Assembly (NCBI RefSeq): GCF_002777745.1
Contig: NZ_MEIO01000026.1
Location: 62,001-126,000 of the forward strand
From: Snodgrassella alvi
Lineage (GTDB): Bacteria; Pseudomonadota; Gammaproteobacteria; Burkholderiales; Neisseriaceae
Length of the DNA: 64,000 bases
Reading direction: 5' to 3'
Shown piece after piece: positions 9,979-20,426 of the stretch. The notes under the pieces are model-generated. The model was not told the DNA's origin, did not search any database, and worked only from the letters and a program-made list of their open reading frames with translations. Within the stretch, counting starts at the first letter, position 1. Each line of letters begins with the position of its first letter. Made by a program: the position numbers and the translations under genes.

Positions 9979-10100
9979 GCTGTTAATTTATTTTCAATTT
10001 GCTGTATTATTTAGGTTTACATATATTTTATATTTGATTCATAAAGATAGCTTTTCGTGTGCAAGTCAGTCTTAATGCATCATTTAATGATCAGAAAATC

Positions 10101-10122
10101 AGCATTTCCCGTAAGAAATGCT
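10101..10122 (+). other. Short perfect hairpin downstream of the exported-protein gene
   Basis: An 8-bp stem (AGCATTTC / GAAATGCT) with a CCGTAA loop lies 123 bases after the preceding stop codon and 45 bases before the next start. It has no T-run, so it is probably a transcript-end or leader hairpin rather than a canonical terminator. Confidence 0.3.
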
Positions 10123-10166
10123 CAGACTATCTGCTATAGCGTGAATGATACCAATAGGGAGAAAAA

Positions 10167-10688
10167 ATGATTAGCAGGCAAAAGGCAATTTCCAAAGTAC
10201 AGCGTGAATTACCAGATAATGTCACTATGATTGCCGATGAATTAGATTATCTGGATTGCCAAAAGAAAGAAATCTGTAAAAATATTACGGCATATGAGGC
10301 TTATAAAATGATGACATCCCATCAGCCTGAATGGTTAAGGATGTTATTTAATCTCAGGGATATAGTTGTCAAACCGGCAGGCGTGCGGGCTATAAAAGGG
10401 TTTACCAATCTAGAAGAAAACAAGTATCAATCCGGCCAGATAAACACAGCCCATTTTTTTACCATAACTGAGGACATAGCGGATAAGCTTACTTTGATTG
10501 TGAAAGATTCACATTTAGATGTTTGCTTATGTTTGCGGATTACTGAGAATATTTCCAATCCCGATAAAAATTTACTGTATCTGGTTGCATCGGTAAAAAA
10601 TCATAATTTCTGGGGGCGGTTATATATGTTGCCAGTTTCAGTACTTCATCCGTTTATTGTGCATAAACTGTTTGAAAATATTGATTAG
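10167..10688 (+). CDS. DUF2867-like protein
   Basis: A 173-residue soluble protein of unknown biochemical role. The segment PEWLRMLFNLRDIVVKPAGV, the later FFTITED and YMLPVSVLHPFIV blocks, and the overall length fit the DUF2867 family (short ligand-binding-like proteins). This is from memory of the family pattern and was not searched. A GGGAG ribosome-binding site sits before the ATG. There are no partner genes in the same transcript except possibly the upstream exported protein. Confidence 0.6.
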   Translation: MISRQKAISKVQRELPDNVTMIADELDYLDCQKKEICKNITAYEAYKMMTSHQPEWLRMLFNLRDIVVKPAGVRAIKGFTNLEENKYQSGQINTAHFFTITEDIADKLTLIVKDSHLDVCLCLRITENISNPDKNLLYLVASVKNHNFWGRLYMLPVSVLHPFIVHKLFENID

Positions 10689-10997
10689 TCAAGTTGTGAC
10701 AATCTAATTTGTAAAATGTAATCTGCTCTAAGCCTTATGTGTAGTAGGGCGACAATGCTGATGTGCTGATGAATCAACCATGCGGTATAAAATGAGTAAA
10801 GAAAAATTTGCAGAACAAGCAATGTATTATTTATGAACTCAATAGTTTCTATTTTTAACTATACAGATTCATCGCCTATAATCTGTTTTTGAAATGTTGA
10901 ATTGGTGACTTTTCTGCCTTGTTAAATTCCATATTTTGGAATGCTCCAGTTTATTTTAGCCACGCTGTGGTTATTTTGTACTTTTTAGAAAGAATGT
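10689..10997 (+). other. Intergenic region upstream of era, nothing recognised
   Basis: About 310 AT-rich bases before era. I see no coding frame or clear hairpin. It presumably carries the era promoter. Confidence 0.4.
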
Positions 10998-11921
10998 ATG
11001 TCTGAAGTGCCCAGTCACAATTATCCGTCACAGTCAGAAAATTTTCGCTGTGGATTTGTTGCTATTGTTGGTCGTCCGAATGTAGGTAAATCTACATTAA
11101 TGAATCATCTTATTGGCCAGAAAATCAGTATTACCAGTAAAAAGGCTCAGACTACCCGACATAAAGTTAATGGTATCTATACTGATAATGAAGCACAATT
11201 AATATTCGTAGATACACCGGGCTTTCAGACGTATCACCGCAATGCACTGAATGACCGTCTAAACCAGAATGTTACTGAAGCAGTAGCCGGTGTAGATGTG
11301 ATTGTTTTTGTGATTGAGGCATTACGGTTTTCTGATGCGGATCGCGAAGTATTACAGCAATTACCGCAGCGTATTCCGGTGGTATTGGTAATTAATAAAG
11401 TAGATAAGGCTAAAGCAAAAGATCAAAGTGTTCTGCTGGCTTTTATTGAAGAAGTACAGCAGGCTTTTACTTTTGCTAAGGTAGCACTGGTAAGTGCCAA
11501 GCATGGTTTAGGCATTGCTCAACTGGTGCATACGCTTAAACCTATGCTGCCTCATGGAATTCCGCTTTATCCTGAAGATATGGTAACTGATAAATCAGCA
11601 CGGTTTCTGGCCATGGAAATTGTCCGCGAAAAACTGTTTCGTTATCTGGGTGAGGAATTACCTTATGCAATGAATGTTGAAGTAGAACAGTTTGCCGAAG
11701 AAGATGGACTATACCGGATTTATATTGCGGTTCTGGTAGATAAAGATAGCCAGAAAGGCATTCTCATTGGCAAAGGTGGCGAAAAATTGAAAAAGATTTC
11801 TACTGAAGCACGTCTGGATATGGAAAAGCTGTTTGATACAAAAGTATTTTTAAAGGTTTGGGTAAAAGTGAAGTCCGGCTGGGCTGATGATATTCGCTTT
11901 TTACGTGAATTGGGTATGTAA
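10998..11921 (+). CDS. era: GTPase Era, 16S rRNA maturation factor
   Basis: A 307-residue GTPase that binds the 3' end of 16S rRNA and assists 30S assembly. G motifs: GRPNVGKS at 25-32, DTPGF (G3) and NKVD (G4). The C-terminal KH domain carries the GKGGEKLKKI loop. The length and domain order are typical. It lies about 1.9 kb after rnc rather than immediately beyond it. Confidence 0.97.
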   Translation: MSEVPSHNYPSQSENFRCGFVAIVGRPNVGKSTLMNHLIGQKISITSKKAQTTRHKVNGIYTDNEAQLIFVDTPGFQTYHRNALNDRLNQNVTEAVAGVDVIVFVIEALRFSDADREVLQQLPQRIPVVLVINKVDKAKAKDQSVLLAFIEEVQQAFTFAKVALVSAKHGLGIAQLVHTLKPMLPHGIPLYPEDMVTDKSARFLAMEIVREKLFRYLGEELPYAMNVEVEQFAEEDGLYRIYIAVLVDKDSQKGILIGKGGEKLKKISTEARLDMEKLFDTKVFLKVWVKVKSGWADDIRFLRELGM

Positions 11922-12006
11922 AGTTCGACCAGATATTCATTTTGTTTGTGTGTTCGTATATGAAATCAGACATTACTTGCATTAGGCAACGGATAATAGT
12001 GAGTTT

Positions 12007-12567
12007 ATGCTTTTAAATATTTTGGACTTTGTTCATACTAGTATCCAGCAAGTAGTGCGGGCTGGGGATACGGTTGTCGATGCCACAGCAGGTAATGGGC
12101 ACGATACTCTTTTTCTGGCCACATGTGTTGGAGCGTTGGGTAAAGTCATGGCCTTTGATATCCAGGAAGCTGCGTTACAGGCAACCAGTAAAAGATTGGT
12201 CAATGCAGGTATGCGTGAACGGGTTGAGCTGATTAAGGCCGGACATGAACATCTGGATGATTATATTGAGGGTGAAGTTAGTGCCATCATGTTTAATCTG
12301 GGCTATTTACCGGGAGCTGACAAAAGGTGCACGACTACAGCCAGTACAACACTAGAAGCCATGCAGGCCGGATTAGCTCATCTGGCGATTAATGGTGTGC
12401 TGGCTGCGGTTTTATATCCGGGACATGAGCAGGGCAGAATTGAGGCTGAGGCTGTGCAGGCATGGGCGGTTGGCCTGCCTCAGCAGCAGGTAGCGGTATT
12501 GAAATATGCTTTCATTAATCGTGTGCATGATGCCCCATATGCTTTGTTATTACAAAAGCGCATATAA
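12007..12567 (+). CDS. mnmM: MnmM-like (YtqB) tRNA 2-thiouridine-34 methyltransferase
   Basis: A 186-residue class I SAM methyltransferase. The SAM-binding motif is VVDATAGNGHDTLFLA (residues about 23-38). The MnmM/YtqB-type NLGYLPG motif follows around residue 98, with a VLYPGH block later. Family members in Firmicutes convert nm5s2U34 to mnm5s2U34 in tRNA. This window also encodes an MnmC that has only the oxidoreductase domain (38428-39987), so this enzyme could supply the missing methylation step (inference). It lies 85 bases after era. Confidence 0.75.
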   Translation: MLLNILDFVHTSIQQVVRAGDTVVDATAGNGHDTLFLATCVGALGKVMAFDIQEAALQATSKRLVNAGMRERVELIKAGHEHLDDYIEGEVSAIMFNLGYLPGADKRCTTTASTTLEAMQAGLAHLAINGVLAAVLYPGHEQGRIEAEAVQAWAVGLPQQQVAVLKYAFINRVHDAPYALLLQKRI

Positions 12568-12598
12568 ATTACTGCAATTTTAATTAAAAGGAAAATAG

Positions 12599-13462
12599 GT
12601 GAAACATAAAGAATTGATACAGCTAGCTACAACAGTATTACAGCGGCTGGATGCCATTCTGCCGCCATTAACTCAGGAACCAGACTGGACAGCAGTTGCT
12701 TACCGCTGGCATAAGCTGGGTAATAAAGGTGTTCTGGAAAGTCTGCCTCATCCGCACACTTTTGCTCTGAACTGTCTGGCAGCTGTAGATGAGCAACGGC
12801 GTCAGCTGGTGCGCAATACCGAACAATTTCTTGCTGGCCGACCGGCAAACAATGTACTAATGACAGGTGCGCGTGGTACGGGCAAATCATCACTGGTTAA
12901 AGCTTTATTGCATCAATATGCTGCCCAAGGTTTACGTCTGGTGGAAGTGGATAAAAGTGATTTGCTAACTTTACCGGCGCTGCTTACTATGCTGGCTCAG
13001 CGACCAGAAAAATTTATTCTTTTCTGTGATGATTTATCGTTTGAAGACGGTGACGATGCTTATAAAGCGCTGAAAACCACGCTGGATGGTGGCTTATCGC
13101 AACGTTGTGACAACGTACTGGTTTATGCTACTTCTAATCGCCGTCATCTGATGCCGGAATATATGGCTGAGAATATTGTACAGACTGGTAACGGTGGTGA
13201 AGTCCATCCACAGGAAGCGGTGGAAGAAAAGGTATCATTGTCTGACCGTTTTGGTTTGTGGCTGAGCTTTTATCCATTCGATCAGAATGCTTATTTGCAG
13301 GCGGTGGAAAACTGGCTGAAAGAAGCAGGCTTGTCCTTGGATGAAACAGCTACACGTGCTGCACTTAACTGGAGCCAGAGTCGTGGCAGTCGCTCGGGCA
13401 GGGTGGCCTGGCAATTTGTCTGTGACTGGGTCGGGCGGGCACCGCAAGAAAGAAAAATTTGA
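12599..13462 (+). CDS. DUF815-family AAA-type ATPase
   Basis: A 287-residue P-loop ATPase starting at a GTG. The Walker A motif GARGTGKSS is at 90-98 and Walker B is FILFCDDLSFE near 139-149. The sensor region contains YATSNRRHLMPEYMAEN, which is typical of DUF815 (PF05673) proteins. Function is unknown in general; the fold suggests a clamp-loader or DnaC-like remodelling ATPase. It starts 31 bases after the MnmM-like gene, preceded by AAAAGGAAAA, and is probably cotranscribed with it. Confidence 0.8.
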   Translation: MKHKELIQLATTVLQRLDAILPPLTQEPDWTAVAYRWHKLGNKGVLESLPHPHTFALNCLAAVDEQRRQLVRNTEQFLAGRPANNVLMTGARGTGKSSLVKALLHQYAAQGLRLVEVDKSDLLTLPALLTMLAQRPEKFILFCDDLSFEDGDDAYKALKTTLDGGLSQRCDNVLVYATSNRRHLMPEYMAENIVQTGNGGEVHPQEAVEEKVSLSDRFGLWLSFYPFDQNAYLQAVENWLKEAGLSLDETATRAALNWSQSRGSRSGRVAWQFVCDWVGRAPQERKI

Positions 13463-13514
13463 TTTTTTTCTGCGTGAAAATCTTTTTGGTTCTGCAACTT
13501 AAAAAATAATATAA

Positions 13515-13874
13515 TTAATTATGGAGGAGATTTAATAAATCTTTTTGTAATAATTTATTTTTTTTATATATTGTTAATGAATTATCTTGAACAATATATA
13601 AATAATCATTGTTTTGAAATTGATAGCCTAACAAACGATGAGATAAATAATCATTTATTGTTTTTCCTTTTAACTGTATGAAAGATTTATCTATCTTTCT
13701 TGTTCCTTCATAATAAACATTATCACAATCTAATTCTCCTTCTTTACAACAAGAAACTATTTTAATGGTATACCTCGCTGATTTATAATTATTGGTATAT
13801 AAACAATCACGAGTAAGTTCTTCTGCGGAGCAAGTGAAAGACAATAAAATCATTAGTATAATCAATACTTTCAT
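13515..13874 (-). CDS. Small exported orphan protein
   Basis: A 119-residue protein with a signal peptide (KVLIILMILLSFTCSA) and four Cys in the mature part (DCLY, SCCKEG, LDCDN), probably forming disulfides in the periplasm. I do not recognise a family. The gene is clearly more AT-rich than its neighbours and lies next to a decayed gene of similar style, so this patch may be acquired or fast evolving. A GTACC-AAA leader gives only a weak ribosome-binding site. Confidence 0.65.
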   Translation of the reverse strand: MKVLIILMILLSFTCSAEELTRDCLYTNNYKSARYTIKIVSCCKEGELDCDNVYYEGTRKIDKSFIQLKGKTINDYLSHRLLGYQFQNNDYLYIVQDNSLTIYKKNKLLQKDLLNLLHN

Positions 13875-14032
13875 ATTTTGTACCTTTCAGTATTATACGG
13901 TTATAGCTGGTATATTTTAATTTTGATGAATGAATTTAAATAGTCGGTTTTAATTGATTACTTGGATGACTATCTATACGTTGTATTTTAGACAAATTTT
14001 TGTCATGGTTAATTCTGCCAATATAAATTTTT

Positions 14033-14426
14033 TTAATTCTTAACCTTTACAGGATGCAATATGGCTTTTTTGTCAAAATAATATTCTCTATTAGGCGCAG
14101 TAATTAAATCCCATTTTTAAATTATGCTTCTGTAAAGTAATGATAGCTATACCGTTTTTGCCACCAAAAGTACTATCAGAATGAACCTTAATTTGATGAT
14201 TCGCCAGTAATTTTATTACCAAAATGAGCAGTTGAGCACAACTCTCCCTCTACGGCATCATCTGTATTTATTGTTAACTGTATTGAAAAAATACTATATG
14301 GTATTTCGCTATTATCTAAATAAATTTTATTGGTTCAAAGTCCTTAAATATTTACAGCAAGTACGCCTCCTGATTGAAATATAAAAAAGAGAAAAGGAAT
14401 AAATAGCGTATAAAACTAGGTTTCAT
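14033..14426 (-). pseudogene. Frameshifted relic of a small exported protein
   Basis: Reading leftwards from ATG 14426, a signal-peptide-like start (MKPSFIRYLFLFSFLYF) breaks after about 24 codons. The protein then continues in shifted frames: NKIYLDNSEIPYSIFSI and INTDDAVEGELCSTAHFGNK, next KVHSDSTFGGKNGIAIITL, next TAPNREYYFDKKAIL, ending VKVKN-stop at 14033. At least three frame changes are needed to join these blocks. The AT-rich composition matches the orphan at 13515-13874. No family is recognised. The rest of the 13875-14486 gap shows nothing else. Confidence 0.6.
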
Positions 14427-14486
14427 AGATTTTTACCTTTTGATGATTAGCTTTTTTTTTCAGCAGCTTCTTAAATCAGAGAAAGC

Positions 14487-15839
14487 TTAATTATCAAATA
14501 AATCAGACTGAACTTGGGGCGGAGCCACCTGTACACTGCGTTCGCCTGTGGCGAAGCGGATATTAAGATACTGGCCGGTTTTCAATTTGCTGCTATCACT
14601 TATAATCTGCCCACGCTGATTGGTTACCACGCTATAACCTCTGGCCAAAATTTGTAAGGGTGACACAGCTTCCAGTATTGAAGCTTGCTGTTGTAGCCGT
14701 TGTTGAGCGTGCAGCAGAATATTGTGCCCATATTGCTGCAACTGTTGTTTTCGATACGTGAGCGCCTGCTGCGCATGAGTAGTTTGTGGCCGCAAATTGT
14801 TTAAGCTACGCTGTTGCTGTAACAAATTTTGTTGTTGCTGTCTGAGCTGACGTTGCATATTTAACTGTAGCTGGCGTTGCAAGTCTGTCAGTTGCTGCTG
14901 CTGTAGCTGCCACTTTTGCTGTGGGTGTTTTAACTGGCGTGCCAGCCAGTCCAGTCTCTGAGAAGCATCATAATAGCGTTGTTGCAGTAAATGGTGAATG
15001 CGTGTTTGCCATTGAGCTACATTATGCCGGAGTTGTGCCATATCCGGGCTAACCAGTTCTGCGGCAGCAGTAGGTGTAGGTGCGCGTATATCTGCAGCAA
15101 AATCGGTCAGTGTAAAGTCGGTTTCGTGGCCAACGCCGCTAACTGTGGGAATGGCGCTATTAGCGACAGCCCTTACCACAACTTCTTCATTGTAAGACCA
15201 TAAATCTTCAATACTGCCACCTCCACGGCAGATAATCAGTATTTCTGCCTGTGCATGCTCGTTAGCGCTGGCAATGGCAGATGCAATCTGTTTTTCACTG
15301 CCAGCACCCTGTACAGCAGTCGGATAGATAATCACTCTGATGCCGCTATGACGTCGACGTAAGGTTGTGACTACGTCACGCAGAGCTGCTGCCGCCAGAC
15401 TGGTAACCACTCCCACGACTTTCGGATGGGTAGGTAACTGGCGCTTACGCTCAGCTGAAAACAAACCTTCCGCTGTCAGCTGCTGCTTTAGGCGTTCATA
15501 TGCCTCATATAATTGTCCTAAACCTTTGTGTCGGACAGCATTGATGGTAATCTGAAACTCACCACGGGCTTCATAAATACTGATTTTTCCTGATACTTCA
15601 AGATCATCGCCTTCCTGTAAAGGCTGGCTTAATTGCTGTGCTACACCTTTGAATAGCACGCATCTGACCTGCGCACGGGCATCTTTTAAAGAAAAATAAT
15701 AATGCCCGCTGGCGGCGCGGGTTAGATTGGAAACTTCACCAGCTATCCACAAACCAACCAGATTCTGTTCAAGTAATTGCCGTGCACATGCATTCAGTTC
15801 AGAGACACTTAATGCAGCCGGAGCAAAGAGTTCAGACAT
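14487..15839 (-). CDS. xseA: Exodeoxyribonuclease VII large subunit
   Basis: A 450-residue catalytic subunit of the ExoVII single-strand exonuclease, used in repair. The N-terminal OB fold (LWIAGEVSNLTRAASGHYYFSLKD) is followed by the catalytic domain (ICRGGGSIEDLWSYNEE, SGVGHETDFTL, RAPTPTAAAEL). A long Gln-rich coiled coil occupies about residues 260-400, then the YSVVTNQRG tail. I chose ATG 15839 (MSELFAPAALSV) because it aligns with homologues and has GGCGGTG upstream; an in-frame ATG at 15878 is also open. The small subunit xseB is not in the window. Confidence 0.95.
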   Translation of the reverse strand: MSELFAPAALSVSELNACARQLLEQNLVGLWIAGEVSNLTRAASGHYYFSLKDARAQVRCVLFKGVAQQLSQPLQEGDDLEVSGKISIYEARGEFQITINAVRHKGLGQLYEAYERLKQQLTAEGLFSAERKRQLPTHPKVVGVVTSLAAAALRDVVTTLRRRHSGIRVIIYPTAVQGAGSEKQIASAIASANEHAQAEILIICRGGGSIEDLWSYNEEVVVRAVANSAIPTVSGVGHETDFTLTDFAADIRAPTPTAAAELVSPDMAQLRHNVAQWQTRIHHLLQQRYYDASQRLDWLARQLKHPQQKWQLQQQQLTDLQRQLQLNMQRQLRQQQQNLLQQQRSLNNLRPQTTHAQQALTYRKQQLQQYGHNILLHAQQRLQQQASILEAVSPLQILARGYSVVTNQRGQIISDSSKLKTGQYLNIRFATGERSVQVAPPQVQSDLFDN

Positions 15840-15950
15840 AAAAGACACCGCCATATTTAATACAATTTTGTTCTGCAAATATTATACGGCTTTTTTCAAT
15901 TGCGGTTCAGTTATGCATATGCACCGTGGTATAGTGATATTTTGTCGTTT

Positions 15951-17012
15951 ATGAGCAGAATTATGGGCTGGTTAGCCAGTTTGATACAACGCCACTGGCA
16001 GCATCCTTATACAGTGCTGACAATTTTGTTATGGCCACTGGCACGGGTTTTCCAGATGATTGCAATGTTGCGTTGCTGGTTCTATCGAGTTGGGATATTG
16101 TCCAGCAAACGGCTGTCCTGTCCGGTAGTAGTAATCGGCAATATTCATGTTGGCGGTGTTGGTAAAACTCCTTTAGTGGCTGCTTTGGTAAAGGCATTGC
16201 AGCAGCGGCAGATTAAGGTTGGTATCATCAGCCGTGGTTATGGGCGTTCCAGTACTGATACGGTAATTATTAATGCTCGTACTAATGCTTCAGAAGCCGG
16301 CGATGAGCCGCTGATGCTGTTTCAGCAAACTCAGGCACCGATTGCCGTTGCTACTACACGCGAGGCTGCGGGTAAAGCATTATTACAGGCGCATCCGGAT
16401 TTGCAGCTTCTATTAAGTGATGATGGTCTGCAACATTATGCGCTTAAGCGGGATATTGAAATCGTGGTGTTTCCGGCAGCGGATATTGGAAAAAAAATGG
16501 ATTTATTACCTAATGGTCCATTACGTGAATCTCTTGGCCGTTTGCAATCTGTTGATGGCGTATTATTTAGTCAGGGCGATACAATAGCTGTGCAGCGGGC
16601 ACAACAGTTAGGCATGGTAAAAACACAGTGGAGTGGTTACAGTGCATTAAATTATGCTGATTTTTACTGTCTAAACCAACCCCAGCAGACTGCACAAGCT
16701 ATAGAGTTTGCGGGCAAGCATTGTGCTGCTATCGCTGCCATTGGCCGCCCCCAAGGTTTTTTTCAGGCATTACAAAGCTTAGGCATTGATCTGAAACAAG
16801 CCGTCGCGCTGAAAGATCACGCTGTGATTAAACCGGCAGACTGGCCTGTGGCAGATGTGATATTTATTACCGAAAAGGACGCAGCCAAACTGGTAGCGCC
16901 TTTGCCGCATAATATCTGGGTTTTACCTCTTTCGGCTCAGATCTGTCCCGATGTGGCAGAGTTTATTCAGTCTCGATTACAACTGCGCAATAGTGACACA
17001 ATAAAAGCATGA
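15951..17012 (+). CDS. lpxK: Tetraacyldisaccharide 4'-kinase
   Basis: A 353-residue inner-membrane-associated kinase that phosphorylates the 4' position of the lipid A disaccharide precursor. An N-terminal hydrophobic segment (YTVLTILLWPLARVF) precedes the Walker A loop GNIHVGGVGKTPL. It continues with GIISRGYGR and the LLLSDDGLQHYAL Walker-B-like motif. The start is ATG 15951 (MSRIMGW); ATG 15963 is an alternative. It is divergent from xseA with about 110 bases between starts, which must hold both promoters. About 290 bases without a gene follow it. Confidence 0.93.
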   Translation: MSRIMGWLASLIQRHWQHPYTVLTILLWPLARVFQMIAMLRCWFYRVGILSSKRLSCPVVVIGNIHVGGVGKTPLVAALVKALQQRQIKVGIISRGYGRSSTDTVIINARTNASEAGDEPLMLFQQTQAPIAVATTREAAGKALLQAHPDLQLLLSDDGLQHYALKRDIEIVVFPAADIGKKMDLLPNGPLRESLGRLQSVDGVLFSQGDTIAVQRAQQLGMVKTQWSGYSALNYADFYCLNQPQQTAQAIEFAGKHCAAIAAIGRPQGFFQALQSLGIDLKQAVALKDHAVIKPADWPVADVIFITEKDAAKLVAPLPHNIWVLPLSAQICPDVAEFIQSRLQLRNSDTIKA

Positions 17013-17299
17013 CTGTGACGAAAAAGATGCTATGAACACTGGCTGCTGGTAGAATTTCTGTAAATTGTCCAGCACAGCATTTATAGATTACACAGACTTG
17101 TTTGGCTGGTAGTGTATGTAAGGAAATTTCTGTTCAGGCTGAATATTTCCGCATGCTCTGTATCGCTATTTCAATATATGGTAAAGTCATTCATCGATGA
17201 TATTTGTAAATTATTAACTGGCAGTACCTCATTCGGACACTAGCCTGAATGACAAAAGATAGATATTGCTCACCACTTTTGTGGGACTAAGGACTAAAA

Positions 17300-17484
17300 A
17301 TGGATCAAAAATATCTGGATATTCTGGTATGCCCTCAATGTAAGGGAAAGCTGCAATGGCATGCACAGCAACAGGAGTTGTGGTGTAAGGCTTCGCGGCT
17401 GGCTTATCCGGTTAAAGACGGTATTCCTTACATGCTGGTAAATGAAGCACGTGAATTATCAGATGAAGAATGTACAGCTAGCTC

Positions 17485-17488
<4 letters not shown>
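17300..17488 (+). CDS. Trm112/YcaR-family small zinc-ribbon-like protein
   Basis: A 62-residue protein of the Trm112 family (UPF0434). The CPQCKGKL motif near residue 11 supplies two Cys, and the second half reads [20 protein letters not shown], the hallmark of these proteins. Bacterial members are usually encoded beside kdsB; their role is unclear. The stop overlaps the kdsB start by 4 bases (ATGA), so the two are translationally coupled. Confidence 0.9.
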
Positions 17489-18953
<1,465 letters not shown>

Positions 18954-18961
18954 CATTTTAT

Positions 18962-19006
18962 TCAGGCTGCCTGTTGCACATTTAATTTCAAGCGCAGGCA
19001 GCCTGA
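18962..19006 (+). terminator. Hairpin after adk containing a Kingella-type DNA uptake word
   Basis: A perfect 12-bp inverted repeat (TCAGGCTGCCTG / CAGGCAGCCTGA) with a 21-base loop lies just after the adk stop. The left arm with its preceding T (18961-18972), read on the minus strand, is AGGCAGCCTGAA, identical to the published Kingella dialect of the neisserial uptake sequence as I remember it. The right arm matches 11 of 12. Neisseriaceae commonly place such words as inverted pairs in terminators. No T-run follows. Confidence 0.7.
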
Positions 19007-19050
19007 CAAATAAAGCTAAATAAAAAATATTCAGCCTCGGAGACTTTAGT

Positions 19051-19581
19051 ATGAATATTGCCAAAACCGTGCTGGCGACCATGTTGATTGGTTTTTGTAC
19101 TCTGGCTCTCGCACGTAAGGAAACCTTGTATAACGAACATTATATTGGCCCGGATGAAGATCAGATATGGGAAGAACAGGCTGTACCAATGCCAGCCTAT
19201 CCGACAGGCAATGAGCAATGGGTAAACATTTATGTTAGCCAGACTTATACAGGCCAGCCAAAGTTAATGTTGAATAGTATTCATATTAATACTGATCGTA
19301 CAATACATTATATTCTGAACCAGCAATCCAGTCAGGGCATTAATAATCTTTCTGCTGAGGCCATTCATTGCCCCACGCGACGCATGAAAGTGTTTGGCTT
19401 TGGTGATGATGTCAATAAACGCTGGATACAACCGCGCAACAGCCAATGGAAAGTAATCGGTACTACTTTGAATGAGCTGGATAAAGTGCGCTCAGTGCTG
19501 TATCAGACTTTCTGTGAAGACGGATTGCCACGTAATCAGCAGGAACTAATGCAACGTATTACTACTCGCGCTATGCGCTAG
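19051..19581 (+). CDS. CNP1-like exported protein
   Basis: A 176-residue protein with a signal peptide (NIAKTVLATMLIGFCTLALA). The pattern WEEQAVPMPAYP, a single central beta domain with NSIHINTDRTIHYILNQQSSQGINNLSAEAIHC split by short loops, and a WK/VLYQTFCEDG end fit the CNP1-like family (PF08750). This family occurs in beta-proteobacterial periplasms with unknown function. An AGCCTCGGAGAC leader provides the ribosome-binding site. It is 12 bases from the TSUP gene, so an operon is likely. Confidence 0.7.
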   Translation: MNIAKTVLATMLIGFCTLALARKETLYNEHYIGPDEDQIWEEQAVPMPAYPTGNEQWVNIYVSQTYTGQPKLMLNSIHINTDRTIHYILNQQSSQGINNLSAEAIHCPTRRMKVFGFGDDVNKRWIQPRNSQWKVIGTTLNELDKVRSVLYQTFCEDGLPRNQQELMQRITTRAMR

Positions 19582-19593
19582 ACAGGATTAATC

Positions 19594-20382
19594 GTGGAAT
19601 GGTTCAGTGATGCTCATATCTGGAGGCTGCTAATCATCGGTTTTAGTGCCGGTTTGATGGATGCTGCTGTAGGAGGTGGCGGGCTGTTGCAGATACCCGG
19701 GCTTTTTAATGCTTTACCAAAAAATACCATTGTGCCTATTGTCATGGGTGTCAATAAATTTGCATCAGCCAGTGGTACGTTCGTAGCAGCCGTACAATAC
19801 ACTCGACGTATACCTGTACCATGGGCAATGCTGTTGCCCGCAGCTGTGCTTGCGTTTGTTTTTTCCTATCTGGGTTCGCACATTGTGGTGTATCTGCCCA
19901 CAGCATGGATGAAGCCATCCATTCTGGTTATTTTAGTTGTAATGGCGGTTTATACTTTTCTCAAAAAAGATCTCGGACAGGTTCAGCGCCGGAGCCATCT
20001 TAGTCGGCGCGAATATGTTTTTGGTCTTTTTATGGGGGCATTAATCGGCCTGTATGATGGTATTTTAGGCCCGGGTACCGGCAGTTTGCTGGCTTTTGTA
20101 TTTGTGCGCTTTTTTGCCTTTGATTTCATTACGGCAACTGCATCATCCAAAGTCATCAACCTGACAACCAATCTGGCCGCGCTGGCTTTCTTTATTCCAA
20201 ACCAGTACGTGGTGTGGCACTGGGCAATTCCACTGGCTGCTGCCAATTTAACAGGCGGATTAATCGGAAGCAGAATGGCTATGATTGGTGGCAGTGAATT
20301 AATACGTAAAGGATTTATTATCGTGTTATGTATTATGATTTGCAGCTTTGGCCGTGATTTACTTATGTCTTATTTAAAATAA
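19594..20382 (+). CDS. TSUP-family (TauE/SafE) membrane transporter
   Basis: A 262-residue integral membrane protein starting at GTG, with about eight hydrophobic segments. The two family repeats are visible: GLMDAAVGGGGLLQIP near residues 18-33 and GLYDGILGPGTGSLLAF near 152-168. TSUP proteins usually export sulfite, sulfoacetate or related anions. The substrate here cannot be told from sequence. It converges on tadA with 44 bases between stops and no obvious terminator. Confidence 0.88.
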   Translation: MEWFSDAHIWRLLIIGFSAGLMDAAVGGGGLLQIPGLFNALPKNTIVPIVMGVNKFASASGTFVAAVQYTRRIPVPWAMLLPAAVLAFVFSYLGSHIVVYLPTAWMKPSILVILVVMAVYTFLKKDLGQVQRRSHLSRREYVFGLFMGALIGLYDGILGPGTGSLLAFVFVRFFAFDFITATASSKVINLTTNLAALAFFIPNQYVVWHWAIPLAAANLTGGLIGSRMAMIGGSELIRKGFIIVLCIMICSFGRDLLMSYLK

Positions 20383-20426
20383 TATATTTTTGTATCTCAT
20401 GCTTGAAGTATGTCGTAGTTGCTTGT

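Noticed and set aside
14560-15000. Repetitive CTG/TTG/GCTG-rich stretch
   Set aside because: It is the Gln-rich coiled coil of XseA in coding frame, not a repeat element.
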